Shown here: positions 1 to 6,820 of the stretch, one piece after another
Position numbering within the stretch: the first letter of the stretch is position 1
Layout: every line of letters begins with the position of its first letter
Source of the DNA: CAIUMH01 sp963758555
GTDB lineage: Bacteria; Actinomycetota; Acidimicrobiia; Acidimicrobiales; RAAP-2
Direction of reading: 5' to 3'
Assembly: GCA_963758555.1 (NCBI GenBank)
Contig: CAVWVW010000002.1
Coordinates: forward strand, 1-18,087
Length of the DNA: 18,087 nt
Made by a program: the position numbers and the translations under genes
The notes under the pieces: model-generated
Told to the model about the DNA's origin: nothing
Seen by the model: the letters and a program-made list of their open reading frames with translations, nothing else
Database searches by the model: none

Positions 1-108
1 AGTGCGCAGAGCCGATCGAGGAGGGACTTGTTGAGAGGCGGCACTTGCAGCGCCGTTTTGCTCACGGCCATCTCCGGGTACACCTCCACCAATGGCGAGG
101 ACGGTCAT
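1..108 (-). CDS. N-terminus of an unknown protein, cut by the left edge
   Basis: The beginning of a minus-strand gene runs off the left edge. An ATG at 108 has a GGAGAGG purine run immediately upstream. However, the frame with strongly G/C third positions is the one holding the ATG at 71, which reads MAVSKTALQVPPLNKSLLDR. The frame from 108 reads MTVLAIGG and then loses coding character. One extra base near 88-95 would join the two into a single protein start, the same +1 type of break seen elsewhere in this window. If there is no frameshift, the start is a GTG/TTG near 83-86 or the ATG at 71. The gene is divergent from the plus-strand gene at 149. The family is not recognised from so few residues. 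Confidence 0.38.
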   Translation of the reverse strand, partial: MTVLAIGGGVPGDGREQNGAASAASQQVPPRSALRT

Positions 109-148
109 GCCTCTCCAGGGAAGAACAGTCGGACCGTGAGGGAGTGCA

Positions 149-358
149 ATGAGTCATGTCGTGAGGCACCAGCCGAAGATAAACCCGAGGTCAGAGAATG
201 AGGCGAAGGCCGACCCCGAAGAAGAAGTCTTGACCCGCGAGGCAGAGGCGAGACGCGAACGCGAGGCGGCTCGAGAGGCAGCGCCCTCCCACGACACGCG
301 CGGGCCGGATCGCGAGGCGCCCGGTGACCAAGACCAGCTCGGCAACCGGACTGAGTGA
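149..358 (+). CDS. Small highly charged hypothetical protein (69 aa)
   Basis: A short open frame begins at ATG 149 behind a good ribosome-binding site (GAGGGAG, about 5 bases upstream). The product is very rich in Glu, Arg, Asp and Ala, has no hydrophobic segment, and looks disordered or coiled-coil (an EAEARREREAAREAA stretch near residues 31-45). No family is recognised. It is followed within about 15 bases by another small gene on the same strand, so the two probably share a transcript. The start and ribosome site are visible in the sequence; function is unknown. Its high charge could reflect a stress-type small protein, but nothing here proves that. Confidence 0.5.
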   Translation: MSHVVRHQPKINPRSENEAKADPEEEVLTREAEARREREAAREAAPSHDTRGPDREAPGDQDQLGNRTE

Positions 359-374
359 TCGGGAGAGTCGGACC

Positions 375-626
375 ATGGAGAAACACAAGAAAAAGACACT
401 CGCTGCTGGAGTAGGTCTCGGACTGTGGGCTGTCATCACACCCCTCATGCGACGCGACCTTCGGCGTCGAGCCCCAGAACAGACGAGGGGACCGCAGTGG
501 CTGTGGCGAATGGCCAGCGCAAACCTCAGCGGTTCCGTTGCGTACTGGTTGTTTGGTCGCAAGTCCCCCGACCGGTCTGCTTCCCGCAGCCCGCAGCCCA
601 ACGCCCTGTCCGACGACGTGGGATAG
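375..626 (+). CDS. Small hypothetical membrane protein (83 aa)
   Basis: The start chosen is ATG 375, preceded by GGGAGAG at a suitable distance. The frame is open further upstream to 324, but that part overlaps the preceding gene. The product begins MEKHKKKTLAAGVGLGLWAV: a lysine-rich head followed by one hydrophobic segment (about residues 8-24), then an Arg-rich stretch and a second, weaker hydrophobic patch near residues 46-60. It probably sits in the cytoplasmic membrane with a positively charged cytosolic N-terminus. No family is recognised. The gene ends 61 bases before the convergent methyltransferase stop; no T-rich terminator is visible between them. Confidence 0.5.
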   Translation: MEKHKKKTLAAGVGLGLWAVITPLMRRDLRRRAPEQTRGPQWLWRMASANLSGSVAYWLFGRKSPDRSASRSPQPNALSDDVG

Positions 627-687
627 CCCGGGTCCCTCTCTTGTGCTCCAAAGCCGAGAGCGCTCGTCCCAGCGACCTCGTCCCAGC

Positions 688-1266
688 TCACTCAGGTGCG
701 ACGAGTGACGCATCGGGAGCGCCGAAGGCGTCGAGCAGGGCAAACTCATCTTCATAGTGAGCGAGCCCCTGCAGCCGGGCCGCAAAGCACTCATGAACTT
801 GAGCGCCATCCGAGGGATAGTCGCTCACCTTTCTCCGCCAGTGCACCGCGATGAGGTGTCCACCCGGCTCCAGGCTCGAGACGATGCGATCCACGAGACG
901 CTCTCGATCCGAAGCGTCGAGGTAGTAGCCAACCTCTGAGCAGACGATGAGATCAAAGCTCCCAGGGGGCCAGTCCTCCGGCACGCCACCAAGGCGAAGC
1001 TCGACATGCTCGGGAACCCTCGAGCCTGCGCTGTCGAGGGCCGCCGCGGATGGATCGCTGGCGACGAGCTCGTCGCAGCGCTCCGCCAGCATCGAGGTCA
1101 GCACGCCGATGGAGCAGCCCGGCTCGAACCCGCGGCGGTAGCGCTCGAACGGGAGCATGGCGAGCGTGAGGGCATACTTCCGCTGCTCGTACCATCTCGA
1201 AGTGAAGCCCCACGGATCATCCTTCGCCGCGTAGAGCTTGTCGAAGTACTCACCACTGAGGCTCAT
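688..1266 (-). CDS. NodS-like class I SAM-dependent methyltransferase
   Basis: A 192-aa protein with the Rossmann-fold SAM methyltransferase pattern. Motif I is FEPGCSIG at about residues 47-54, an acidic residue for the ribose hydroxyls lies in VASD near 71, and a FDLIVCSEVGYYL motif-IV region is near 104-116. The N-terminus, with FDKLYAAKDDPWGF and WYEQRKYALTLAMLP, resembles the NodS group, which N-methylates a deacetylated aminosugar in rhizobial Nod factors. The start ATG 1266 is chosen because it forms an ATGA overlap with the natural stop of the upstream deacetylase, and AGGTGG sits just upstream. The frame is open further upstream only because the deacetylase tail has slipped into it. 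It is the last gene of the minus-strand cassette. The fold is secure; the substrate is inferred from neighbours. Confidence 0.88.
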   Translation of the reverse strand: MSLSGEYFDKLYAAKDDPWGFTSRWYEQRKYALTLAMLPFERYRRGFEPGCSIGVLTSMLAERCDELVASDPSAAALDSAGSRVPEHVELRLGGVPEDWPPGSFDLIVCSEVGYYLDASDRERLVDRIVSSLEPGGHLIAVHWRRKVSDYPSDGAQVHECFAARLQGLAHYEDEFALLDAFGAPDASLVAPE

Positions 1267-1969
1267 CGCACCACCACCTCGAAGCTTCCGATCGAAGTCT
1301 GCGAGGAACGCCGGCGACAAGATTGCCGTCTCTGCTTCTGACGAGGGCGTGATCTGTGACCGGTGGCAGAGCAAGGCGGTTCGCTTGGCGTGTCGAGCTG
1401 CCTCAGAGATGGGGATAACCGAGAGACGATCCCAGGGAAGCGGCACTGCGACGCGGTCGACGCCACGACCAGATCGGCACTTCAAGGATCTCGCAGTCGA
1501 TGCAGCTCCGGACGGCGCGGCTCGCCGCCTCATGGTCGGGGTGCCCGTCGGAGCGCGACGGGGCTACAGCGAGCGGCTCGCTGACCGTCGTCGAGGCGCT
1601 CAGCATCTCTTGGAGGACGACCCTCACCTCGTCCTCACAGCCCGCGACGCCGCCATCGGGAAGACCCATACGCACGAGCGCGTGCGGTTCGACTCCGAGG
1701 ACGCCCAGCGCTTCGAGTTGCTCTGCTCGACGCGTTGCTGCAGCATCCCGGCGAGACGCCCACGAAGCGTGAGGATCGAAGGCCTCGCCATCGGTCAGCG
1801 AGAGGATCAGAGCTTGACCGCCGCTGCGCACATGGTCGAAGAGCACGCCTCCGAACCCGATGACCTCGTCGTCGGGGTGAGGCGCCACCACCACGAGGAG
1901 CTGGCTCAAGCTCACGGACCTCTGAGGCGCCGTCGCAATCGGATGATCAGAGCCGACGTTCGAGGTCAC
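1263..1969 (-). CDS. PIG-L (LmbE) family deacetylase, broken by two frameshifts
   Basis: PIG-L/LmbE enzymes are zinc hydrolases that remove N-acetyl groups from sugars. The N-terminal part shows the metal-binding motif APHPDDEVIGFGG and, later, SRSDGHPDHEA. The GTG start at 1969 gives a GTGA overlap with the stop of the upstream gene; an ATG at 1996 is the alternative. After PIWSWR (near 1463) the first frame degrades and stops at 1403. The family-like continuation, LPWDRLSV then RTALLCHRSQ then ILSPAFLADFDR, is in a second frame. The final SFEVVVR and stop at 1263 lie in a third. One extra base near 1441-1462 and one near 1287-1288 restore a 234-aa protein ending in an ATGA overlap with the methyltransferase. 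As written, the zinc site survives but the C-terminal third is lost. Sequence error is as likely as a real pseudogene. Confidence 0.85.
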
Positions 1970-3006
1970 GGCGAGACCGACCCCATGCCACCGCACCGAA
2001 GCGCCAGAGCCCCCAACGTCGCAAGGTCACGCTCAGCGTGGCTTTGGCGAAGGTAGATGCCGAGATCAGCGATTCGCCGCGCGTGTGCGCCGTCGTGGGC
2101 GAGTGGCTCGGCGCCCGTCCCTCGGCCAGTCCTCGCGACAACCTCCGTGACTCCGGCCTCCACCTCGGCACGAACGGCGCGCGCGAGGAGCTCGAGCTCT
2201 TCGAAGGCTTGCTCGTCGTTGGCCGTACACCGCTCGAGCAGCAGATCAGCGTGGCGGCCCGCTTGCACAACTAAAGCTGAGAGCGATCGGAGTCGAGCGC
2301 AGACAGCTCCCAGATGGGCAAGCGCATGCGGGTCTTCGCCCGCCCGCAGGGCAAGCTGGTGCGCCACGGCTTCTGCAGCCCCGAGCCAGACCGCTGCGAC
2401 ACCCAGTGCTCCAGCCCAGAAGCCCGGGCGCCTGAGATAAAAGCCGGGATCCCCGACGGCCCCTCCGGCGGGAACGCGGACCCCTTCGAACGACACGTCG
2501 TAGGTGCCGGAGGCGGCCAAGCCCAGTGCGGGCCAGCTCGCGAGGTCGGGCTGAAAACCCACCTCGTCCGTGGCCATGAGGAACAGGCGTTCACCGTCAG
2601 GCGCTGACGCGGTGACGAGACCGTGGGTCACCAGGAGCGACCCCGAGCACCAGCGTCGTCTCCCTTCAAGCAGCCAACCTCGCTCGGTGGGGGTTGCGTG
2701 AAGCTCATCGAGAGGCCCGGCTGCCCAGACGCCGAGCCGCGCTCCTCCGGGGGGCATGACGCCTCCCTCCGCCAAGATGGCGAGCGCATCAGCATGACCC
2801 TCCCCGAGACGCGCCAAGGAGAGATCACCGTGGCCAAGCTGGCGCAGCCTCTTGAGGCGGCTCAGAGTCCTCCCCTCCCCTGGATGAGGGAGCACAAAGG
2901 CTCCGCTTGCACATCCTCGGATGAACTCAGAACAGACCTGCTCACGCACATCCTCGAGCTCACTACCTTCGCTCGCACCCGGCTGGTTCCTCGATCGCCC
3001 CCTCAT
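1966..3006 (-). CDS. Acyl-CoA dehydrogenase-like flavoprotein
   Basis: A 346-aa protein matching the general acyl-CoA dehydrogenase layout. The middle beta-domain holds WCSGSLLVTHGLVTA and a YDVSFEGVRVPAGG segment typical of the family. An all-helical C-terminal half contains ARRIADLGIYLRQSHAERDL, the usual family ending. It is slightly shorter than classical acyl-CoA dehydrogenases (about 380 aa). I could not locate a convincing catalytic glutamate, so it may be a specialised member acting on a carrier- or sugar-bound substrate, or not a dehydrogenase at all. ATG 3006 is chosen because it starts one base after the glycosyltransferase stop; the frame is open upstream to 3063. Its stop overlaps the start of the deacetylase gene. 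The reading frame is intact. Confidence 0.78.
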   Translation of the reverse strand: MRGRSRNQPGASEGSELEDVREQVCSEFIRGCASGAFVLPHPGEGRTLSRLKRLRQLGHGDLSLARLGEGHADALAILAEGGVMPPGGARLGVWAAGPLDELHATPTERGWLLEGRRRWCSGSLLVTHGLVTASAPDGERLFLMATDEVGFQPDLASWPALGLAASGTYDVSFEGVRVPAGGAVGDPGFYLRRPGFWAGALGVAAVWLGAAEAVAHQLALRAGEDPHALAHLGAVCARLRSLSALVVQAGRHADLLLERCTANDEQAFEELELLARAVRAEVEAGVTEVVARTGRGTGAEPLAHDGAHARRIADLGIYLRQSHAERDLATLGALALRCGGMGSVSP

Positions 3007-3007
3007 C

Positions 3008-3856
3008 TCAGCTGCTCGCCTGCAGGTCTCGCGCAAGGTGCGAGAGGAGGTCCGCAAAGCCATCCGGGGCGCGACCAGCGAATCGGGCGCTCGTCCTCAC
3101 GGGCTCGTCCGCCACGGAGACCACGAGGGCGCCTTGCGCCCTGAAGCTCTCGATCAGGGCATGGTCTTCACCGCTCTCTAAGAGCGGCATCCCGGCTCCG
3201 GCGAGGTAGGTCTCCAGCGTGAACCCCAGGTTGGCTCCGTAGACGTGGGGATGACCGGGCCCAACTCCGAGCGATGAGATCAGCGCGTCGTAGCGAACTC
3301 GCAGCTCTTGGTGCTCAGCCTTGGCCTCCCAGATCGGCGTGACGGTTCCCACGACGGCATCTGCGCCGTGGCGCCACCAGCGCCCCTGATCAGAGAGCCA
3401 CGAGAGAGGCACCCGAGAGTCAGCATCGGTGGTGGCGAGCCACACGTGGCTCGGAAGTAGGTCGTCAGCCCTCTTGAGCACGATCTCGAGGCCAGCCCTT
3501 CGAGCGGCACCTGCTGAACCGAACGATCCCTCGACGACGGCACCGCAACCCTGAAGCCAGCGCCGTGCCCGGTGAGCCGTGTCGTCTGAGGAGTTATCGA
3601 CCGCCACCACGATGAACCGCCTTGCGTGCCTGAGCGAAGGCACCCGCAGGGCACGAACCACTGCTCGAAGTGCGTCCTCGATGGTCTCGCCCTCATCCCT
3701 GGCCGGGATGACCACGCCCACCAGCGCGAGGTGCCCGTCTCGGTGGCCTTGGGGGCCTTCGCCCGCAGAGCTCTCTCCGGCCATCGGACGAACCCCCCGC
3801 CCAGCCTGGTCGGGACGTATTGACGCTGGGGGCACGGTGGTCTCTGCGTCGCCCAT
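3008..3856 (-). CDS. Family 2 glycosyltransferase
   Basis: A 282-aa GT-A fold glycosyltransferase. GVVIPARDEGETIEDALRAV (about residues 47-66) is the nucleotide-sugar binding start, VVAVDNSSDDTA follows near 83-94, and the metal-binding DxD is DAD at about 144-146 in TTDADSRVPLSWL. The region VYGANLGFTLETYLAGAGMP then GEDHALIESF is the acceptor-side ED motif. There is no membrane anchor, so it is probably cytosolic. It is the first gene of the minus-strand cassette and ends one base before the next start. ATG 3856 is used; an in-frame ATG at 3784 behind a G-rich stretch would remove a poorly conserved 24-residue head and is equally possible. It likely transfers a sugar to an acceptor later deacetylated and methylated by its neighbours; the acceptor is unknown. 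Confidence 0.85.
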   Translation of the reverse strand: MGDAETTVPPASIRPDQAGRGVRPMAGESSAGEGPQGHRDGHLALVGVVIPARDEGETIEDALRAVVRALRVPSLRHARRFIVVAVDNSSDDTAHRARRWLQGCGAVVEGSFGSAGAARRAGLEIVLKRADDLLPSHVWLATTDADSRVPLSWLSDQGRWWRHGADAVVGTVTPIWEAKAEHQELRVRYDALISSLGVGPGHPHVYGANLGFTLETYLAGAGMPLLESGEDHALIESFRAQGALVVSVADEPVRTSARFAGRAPDGFADLLSHLARDLQASS

Positions 3857-3925
3857 GGACGATACGTACCCCGGGCAGACCAGTTTGAGTCGAGAAGCAA
3901 GTGCGGCACGTTCAAAATCATGGGT

Positions 3926-3952
3926 GGAAACGGAAATTCTCTTGGCGTTTCC
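3926..3952. promoter_or_regulatory. Inverted repeat upstream of the glycosyltransferase cassette
   Basis: Perfect 7-base arms GGAAACG (3926-3932) and CGTTTCC (3946-3952) flank a 13-base AT-rich centre. The repeat lies between the first gene of the minus-strand cassette (start 3856) and the tRNA gene (start 3975), in a locally AT-richer patch. Spacing between arm centres is about 20 bases, two helical turns, as expected for a dimeric regulator. No convincing -35/-10 pair was found. It could be an operator for the cassette or simply a hairpin. Confidence 0.3.
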
Positions 3953-3974
3953 TCGCGGGATATCGTGCAGTCCC

Positions 3975-4050
3975 GGGTCGCTAGCTCATCGGGAAGAGCA
4001 GGGGACTTTTAATCCCAAGGTGCCGGGATCGAGACCCGGGCGGCCCACCA
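3975..4050 (+). tRNA. tRNA-Lys (anticodon TTT), CCA encoded
   Basis: A full 76-base cloverleaf can be drawn. Acceptor arms GGGTCGC (3975-3981) and GCGGCCC (4040-4046) pair fully with one G-U. The D arm is GCTC/GAGC (3984-3987, 3996-3999). The anticodon loop CTTTTAA (4006-4012) has anticodon TTT at 4008-4010. The T arm CCGGG/CCCGG is at 4023-4027 and 4035-4039. It is followed by discriminator A and encoded CCA. Two oddities: the T loop reads ATCGAGA instead of the nearly universal TTCGANN (T54 replaced by A), and the outermost anticodon-stem pair is G-A. It is therefore either slightly degenerate or affected by sequence error. It lies alone between two minus-strand genes. Confidence 0.85.
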
Positions 4051-4147
4051 CGCGAGAAGAATCGCTCCTCCTCGGGGCTTTGTCGTGCGTGACTTGGTGC
4101 GAGCAGCAGCGCGGCACAAGCACGCTTTCTCCACCCTTGCCGAGTTC

Positions 4148-4837
4148 TCATCGTGAAGCCACCGGATCGTTCGCCAGCTCGATCCCATCCAACAGCAGCT
4201 CTACTCCGCTCTTGAATTGGGCTCGTGTCGTGAGGGTCGCCAGCTCCGCAGTACGGGCGTTCTCGTGTTTGGAGCCACTGGCCCTCTGAAGGCGCGACGC
4301 TTGGACCGCCGCGAAGCCGATCGTGTAGGTGTGCAACGCGCCATACGCGCGCCGCGCTGAAGTCTCTCCGAACCCGGCGTCTCGAAGCGTGTTGAGCATC
4401 GCATCCATTCGAGAGATGGCAGCGGGCGAGACGACGGGGTGACTGAGGTAGACGTGCAAGGCAACGGGCTCGCTCACCAAGAGGCCTCGAAGCCGCTCGG
4501 CCGCCTCGGCGGTCCACTTGCGCCACTGTCGCCGGGACGTCCTGGGCTTCCAGACCTCGGCGAGAAGGCCGTCGGTGACCTCGTCAAGGAGATCGTCCTT
4601 ATCCCGCACATGGCGGTAGAGGCTCATCGGCGAAACACCTAGCTCTGTCGCTAAGCCGCGGATCGTCAACTGATCCGAGCGGCCTTCCCTCACCATCTGT
4701 GCCGCTGAATCGATCACCTGCTGTCGCGAGAGGGTTCCCCATCCGGCTCGTCTTGACCCACCCTGCGCTTGCTTCGTCGGTGTCGCTCTCGTGCCCACGA
4801 TCACCACGCTACTGCTCACGTACGCGTACTCATCCAA
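4148..4837 (-). CDS. TetR family transcriptional regulator
   Basis: A 229-aa one-component repressor. The N-terminal DNA-binding domain spans about residues 35-85, with helix-turn-helix TIRGLATELGVSPMSLYRHV at about 58-77, then a helical ligand domain of the TetR C-terminal type (HVYLSHPVVSP, ALHTYTIGFAAVQ). The start is uncertain. ATG 4837 lacks a clear ribosome site, and its first codons overlap a palindrome (GTACGCGTAC, 4820-4829) that looks like an operator. GTG codons at 4819, 4807, 4804 and 4798 are alternatives that keep the whole domain. It is divergent from the ten-gene plus-strand operon starting at 5121, so it probably represses itself and perhaps that operon. The inducing ligand is unknown. 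The reading frame is intact. Confidence 0.9.
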   Translation of the reverse strand: MDEYAYVSSSVVIVGTRATPTKQAQGGSRRAGWGTLSRQQVIDSAAQMVREGRSDQLTIRGLATELGVSPMSLYRHVRDKDDLLDEVTDGLLAEVWKPRTSRRQWRKWTAEAAERLRGLLVSEPVALHVYLSHPVVSPAAISRMDAMLNTLRDAGFGETSARRAYGALHTYTIGFAAVQASRLQRASGSKHENARTAELATLTTRAQFKSGVELLLDGIELANDPVASR

Positions 4838-4856
4838 GTTTGTTTACACGTACGCG
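4817..4856. promoter_or_regulatory. Candidate TetR operator: duplicated CACGTACGCG motif
   Basis: The 10-base motif CACGTACGCG occurs at 4817-4826 and again at 4847-4856, exactly 30 bases apart (about three helical turns). The first copy overlaps the perfect palindrome GTACGCGTAC (4820-4829). Between the copies lies an AT-rich stretch that includes TTTACA on the plus strand and TGTAAAC on the minus strand. The arrangement lies at the 5' end of the TetR gene in the divergent spacer and fits autoregulation. The remaining spacer to 5120 shows no gene, only a weak promoter candidate, and the ribosome site of the next gene at 5105-5113. Confidence 0.4.
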
Positions 4857-5120
4857 AGGTGGGTAGGGCAGGAATCGTGCCAGGGACCGACGTCAGCAGC
4901 CGCGGGGCTTTCCGACTCCGCGTGCGCGAGCGAGGCCCGTCGCGTGCTCGTGCGCCGAACGGCTCGAGACACCTGGACGTGGCCTCCCCGAGGCTGCTGT
5001 CGCCGATCCAACAGGCAACTCCCTCAGGAGGGCGACTAGTCCTGGGTGTCGCCTGTCGCTCTGAGCGGTCAGTGACGCTGACGGTGTCCCCATCAAGTGA
5101 GAGCGAGGAGGAGAACCAAG

Positions 5121-6152
5121 GTGACAAGTCGACCCATCGTGGTGGTGACCGGGGCCTCAGGTGGCGTCGGTCGGTCAGTAGCCCGTGCCTTCGCTGAAGC
5201 CGGGTTCGATGTCGGGCTCCTGGCTCGGGGCTTGACAGGACTCGCAGCTGCAGCCAAAGAGGTCGAGTCGGCCGGCGGGAGAGCCGTGGTCGTCGCCACG
5301 GACGTGGGCAAGTTCGAAGAGGTCGATTCGGCAGCGACGCTGATCGAGGACGAGCTCGGACCCATCGACGTGTGGGTCAATGACGCCATGACGACCGTCT
5401 TCGCGCCCACGTCGGAGATCGATCCCGAGGATTTCCGCCGCGCCGTCGAGGTCACCTTCCTCGGGCAGGTGTGGGGCACGATGGCGGCTCTGTCCAGGAT
5501 GCGACCACGCAACCGAGGCAGCATCGTCAACGTCGGTTCCGCTCTCGCCTACATGGGGATCCCACTCCAGAGCGCCTACTGCTCGTCGAAGTTCGCGTGT
5601 CGAGGCTTCTTCGAGTCAGTGCGCGCCGAGCTGCTCCACGAGAACAGCAACATCCGGTTGAGCATGGTGCACCTGCCGGCAGTGAACACGCCCCAGTTCG
5701 ACTGGTGCGAAACAACCTTTGATCGCCACCCCCAACCGGTACCTCCTATCTACCAGCCGGAGGTGCCCGCTCGGTTCATCCTGGAAGCGGCGAGGACGGG
5801 GAGACGCTCGAAGGTCGTGGGCGCCTGGAACAAGATGCTCGTAGCAGCGGGCAGTATCTTCCCAGGGTTCGCCAACACCTATGCCTCGTTGGGGGCCTGG
5901 GAGTCGCAGCTCACGGACCGTCCGATCTCGCCCGATCGCCAGGCGAATCTTCACCAGCCGGTTGACGCCTCAGAGGATCACGGCGCCCATGGCATGTTCG
6001 ACGATTGCGCCGGGGGGCTCTTGGATCCCAGCTTCCTCAAGTCCCTCCCGAGCATCGCTCGGACCTTCCGGACATCCCTGAGTGAGACGGTGCGCTCGAA
6101 GGCGGCCAAGTCCTCTCGTCCCCGTGACCCAGAACGGACGAACGCCTCATGA
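5121..6152 (+). CDS. SDR family NAD(P)-dependent oxidoreductase
   Basis: A 343-aa classical short-chain dehydrogenase with a C-terminal extension. The nucleotide-binding motif is TGASGGVG (residues 10-17), the NNAG position reads VNDA near 86-89, and the catalytic triad is Ser140, Tyr153 and Lys157 in a YCSSK motif. GTG 5121 is preferred over GTG 5097 because a strong GAGGAGGAG (5105-5113) is ideally spaced before it. The last 100 residues are longer than the usual 250-aa SDR core and are partly hydrophobic (MLVAAGSIFPGFANTYASLG), which may tether it to the membrane. It is the first gene of the long operon and overlaps the next by ATGA (6149-6152), suggesting translational coupling. The alcohol or ketone substrate is unknown. 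Confidence 0.9.
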   Translation: MTSRPIVVVTGASGGVGRSVARAFAEAGFDVGLLARGLTGLAAAAKEVESAGGRAVVVATDVGKFEEVDSAATLIEDELGPIDVWVNDAMTTVFAPTSEIDPEDFRRAVEVTFLGQVWGTMAALSRMRPRNRGSIVNVGSALAYMGIPLQSAYCSSKFACRGFFESVRAELLHENSNIRLSMVHLPAVNTPQFDWCETTFDRHPQPVPPIYQPEVPARFILEAARTGRRSKVVGAWNKMLVAAGSIFPGFANTYASLGAWESQLTDRPISPDRQANLHQPVDASEDHGAHGMFDDCAGGLLDPSFLKSLPSIARTFRTSLSETVRSKAAKSSRPRDPERTNAS

Positions 6153-6820
6153 AGCTGCCCCATTTCACCCAGCACGGGACTCGCAGGAGCGGTGACGCCT
6201 TTGATCTCTTCGTTGACGAGAGCGACCTCTTGCCGCGGCTCTTCAGAGCGTGGGACGACACGATGCCCGATCAATCGCTAGGCGCGGACGTCGTCATCGC
6301 GAAGTGGGACCACGGCACGATTGGCAAGCTCGTCCTCGAGCATGCCGCCGTGCTGCTTGCAGCAAGCGAAGAGATCGAACGGGTGCTGCAGGAGACCTCA
6401 TCGAGCCGGCAGACCTGCTCTGACTTGCAAGAGATGAGTCGAGGCATCCGCCCGGTGCTCGATGAGATGTATGACGCCTCTCGCGGCGTGCAACCCATGT
6501 CCGTCGCCATCTCTCCTCCGTTCATCGAGGCGGTCAAGCAGCTTGCATCCGTCCTCAAACCTCGCTTGGGCTCGTCAGAGCAGCACCCAACCAAAGAGAA
6601 CGTGAGGACCGCCTTGGGCTCTGAGCGAGCGAGACTTCGGAGCGCCCAGTTCATTCGAAAGCACGCACCGGCTCACCCTGGGACCGAGCGACGATGGTAC
6701 GACCGAGTCGCCTTCCTCCTTCGCATCCATGCAGCCGAAGATCGGCTGCGTGGCTTTCCGTGGGGCGAGAGCAGCCTCGGCGACCAGAAGCTTGCCCAGC
6801 GCTACGACCGTGACCTCTGA
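6149..6820 (+). CDS. Hypothetical protein, hemerythrin-like (223 aa)
   Basis: A soluble, helix-rich protein. The segment KWDHGTIGKLVLEHAAVLLA (about residues 52-71), with regularly spaced His and Glu, resembles hemerythrin/HHE-type di-iron binding helices. The metal ligand set cannot be assigned with certainty from sequence alone. A conserved-looking C-terminal part contains KHAPAHPGTERRWYDRVAFL and DRLRGFPWGESS (about 169-207). ATG 6149 overlaps the SDR stop. The downstream short membrane gene begins inside its last codons. Being second in the operon suggests a role with redox enzymes, for example as an oxygen or metal sensor, but that is inference. Confidence 0.6.
   Translation: MKLPHFTQHGTRRSGDAFDLFVDESDLLPRLFRAWDDTMPDQSLGADVVIAKWDHGTIGKLVLEHAAVLLAASEEIERVLQETSSSRQTCSDLQEMSRGIRPVLDEMYDASRGVQPMSVAISPPFIEAVKQLASVLKPRLGSSEQHPTKENVRTALGSERARLRSAQFIRKHAPAHPGTERRWYDRVAFLLRIHAAEDRLRGFPWGESSLGDQKLAQRYDRDL

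Noticed and set aside
105..809. Minus-strand open frame of 234 codons across the first small genes and the methyltransferase end
   Set aside because: No family-like segment, it overlaps the real methyltransferase frame on the same strand, and it has no credible start site.
1266..1533. In-frame N-terminal extension (89 residues) of the methyltransferase, suggesting a deacetylase-methyltransferase fusion
   Set aside because: The extension is the deacetylase tail in a shifted frame. The true tail SFEVVVR ends at 1263 in another frame with an ATGA overlap, so two separate genes are the better reading.
3975..4050. tRNA gene as the attachment site of an integrated element
   Set aside because: No integrase, no repeated copy of the tRNA 3' end and no mobile-element genes were found in the window.
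4769..5197. Plus-strand open frames in the TetR/SDR divergent spacer
   Set aside because: The translations are low-complexity and Arg/Ser-rich, overlap the TetR gene start or the SDR start, and lack ribosome sites; the region is better read as regulatory.
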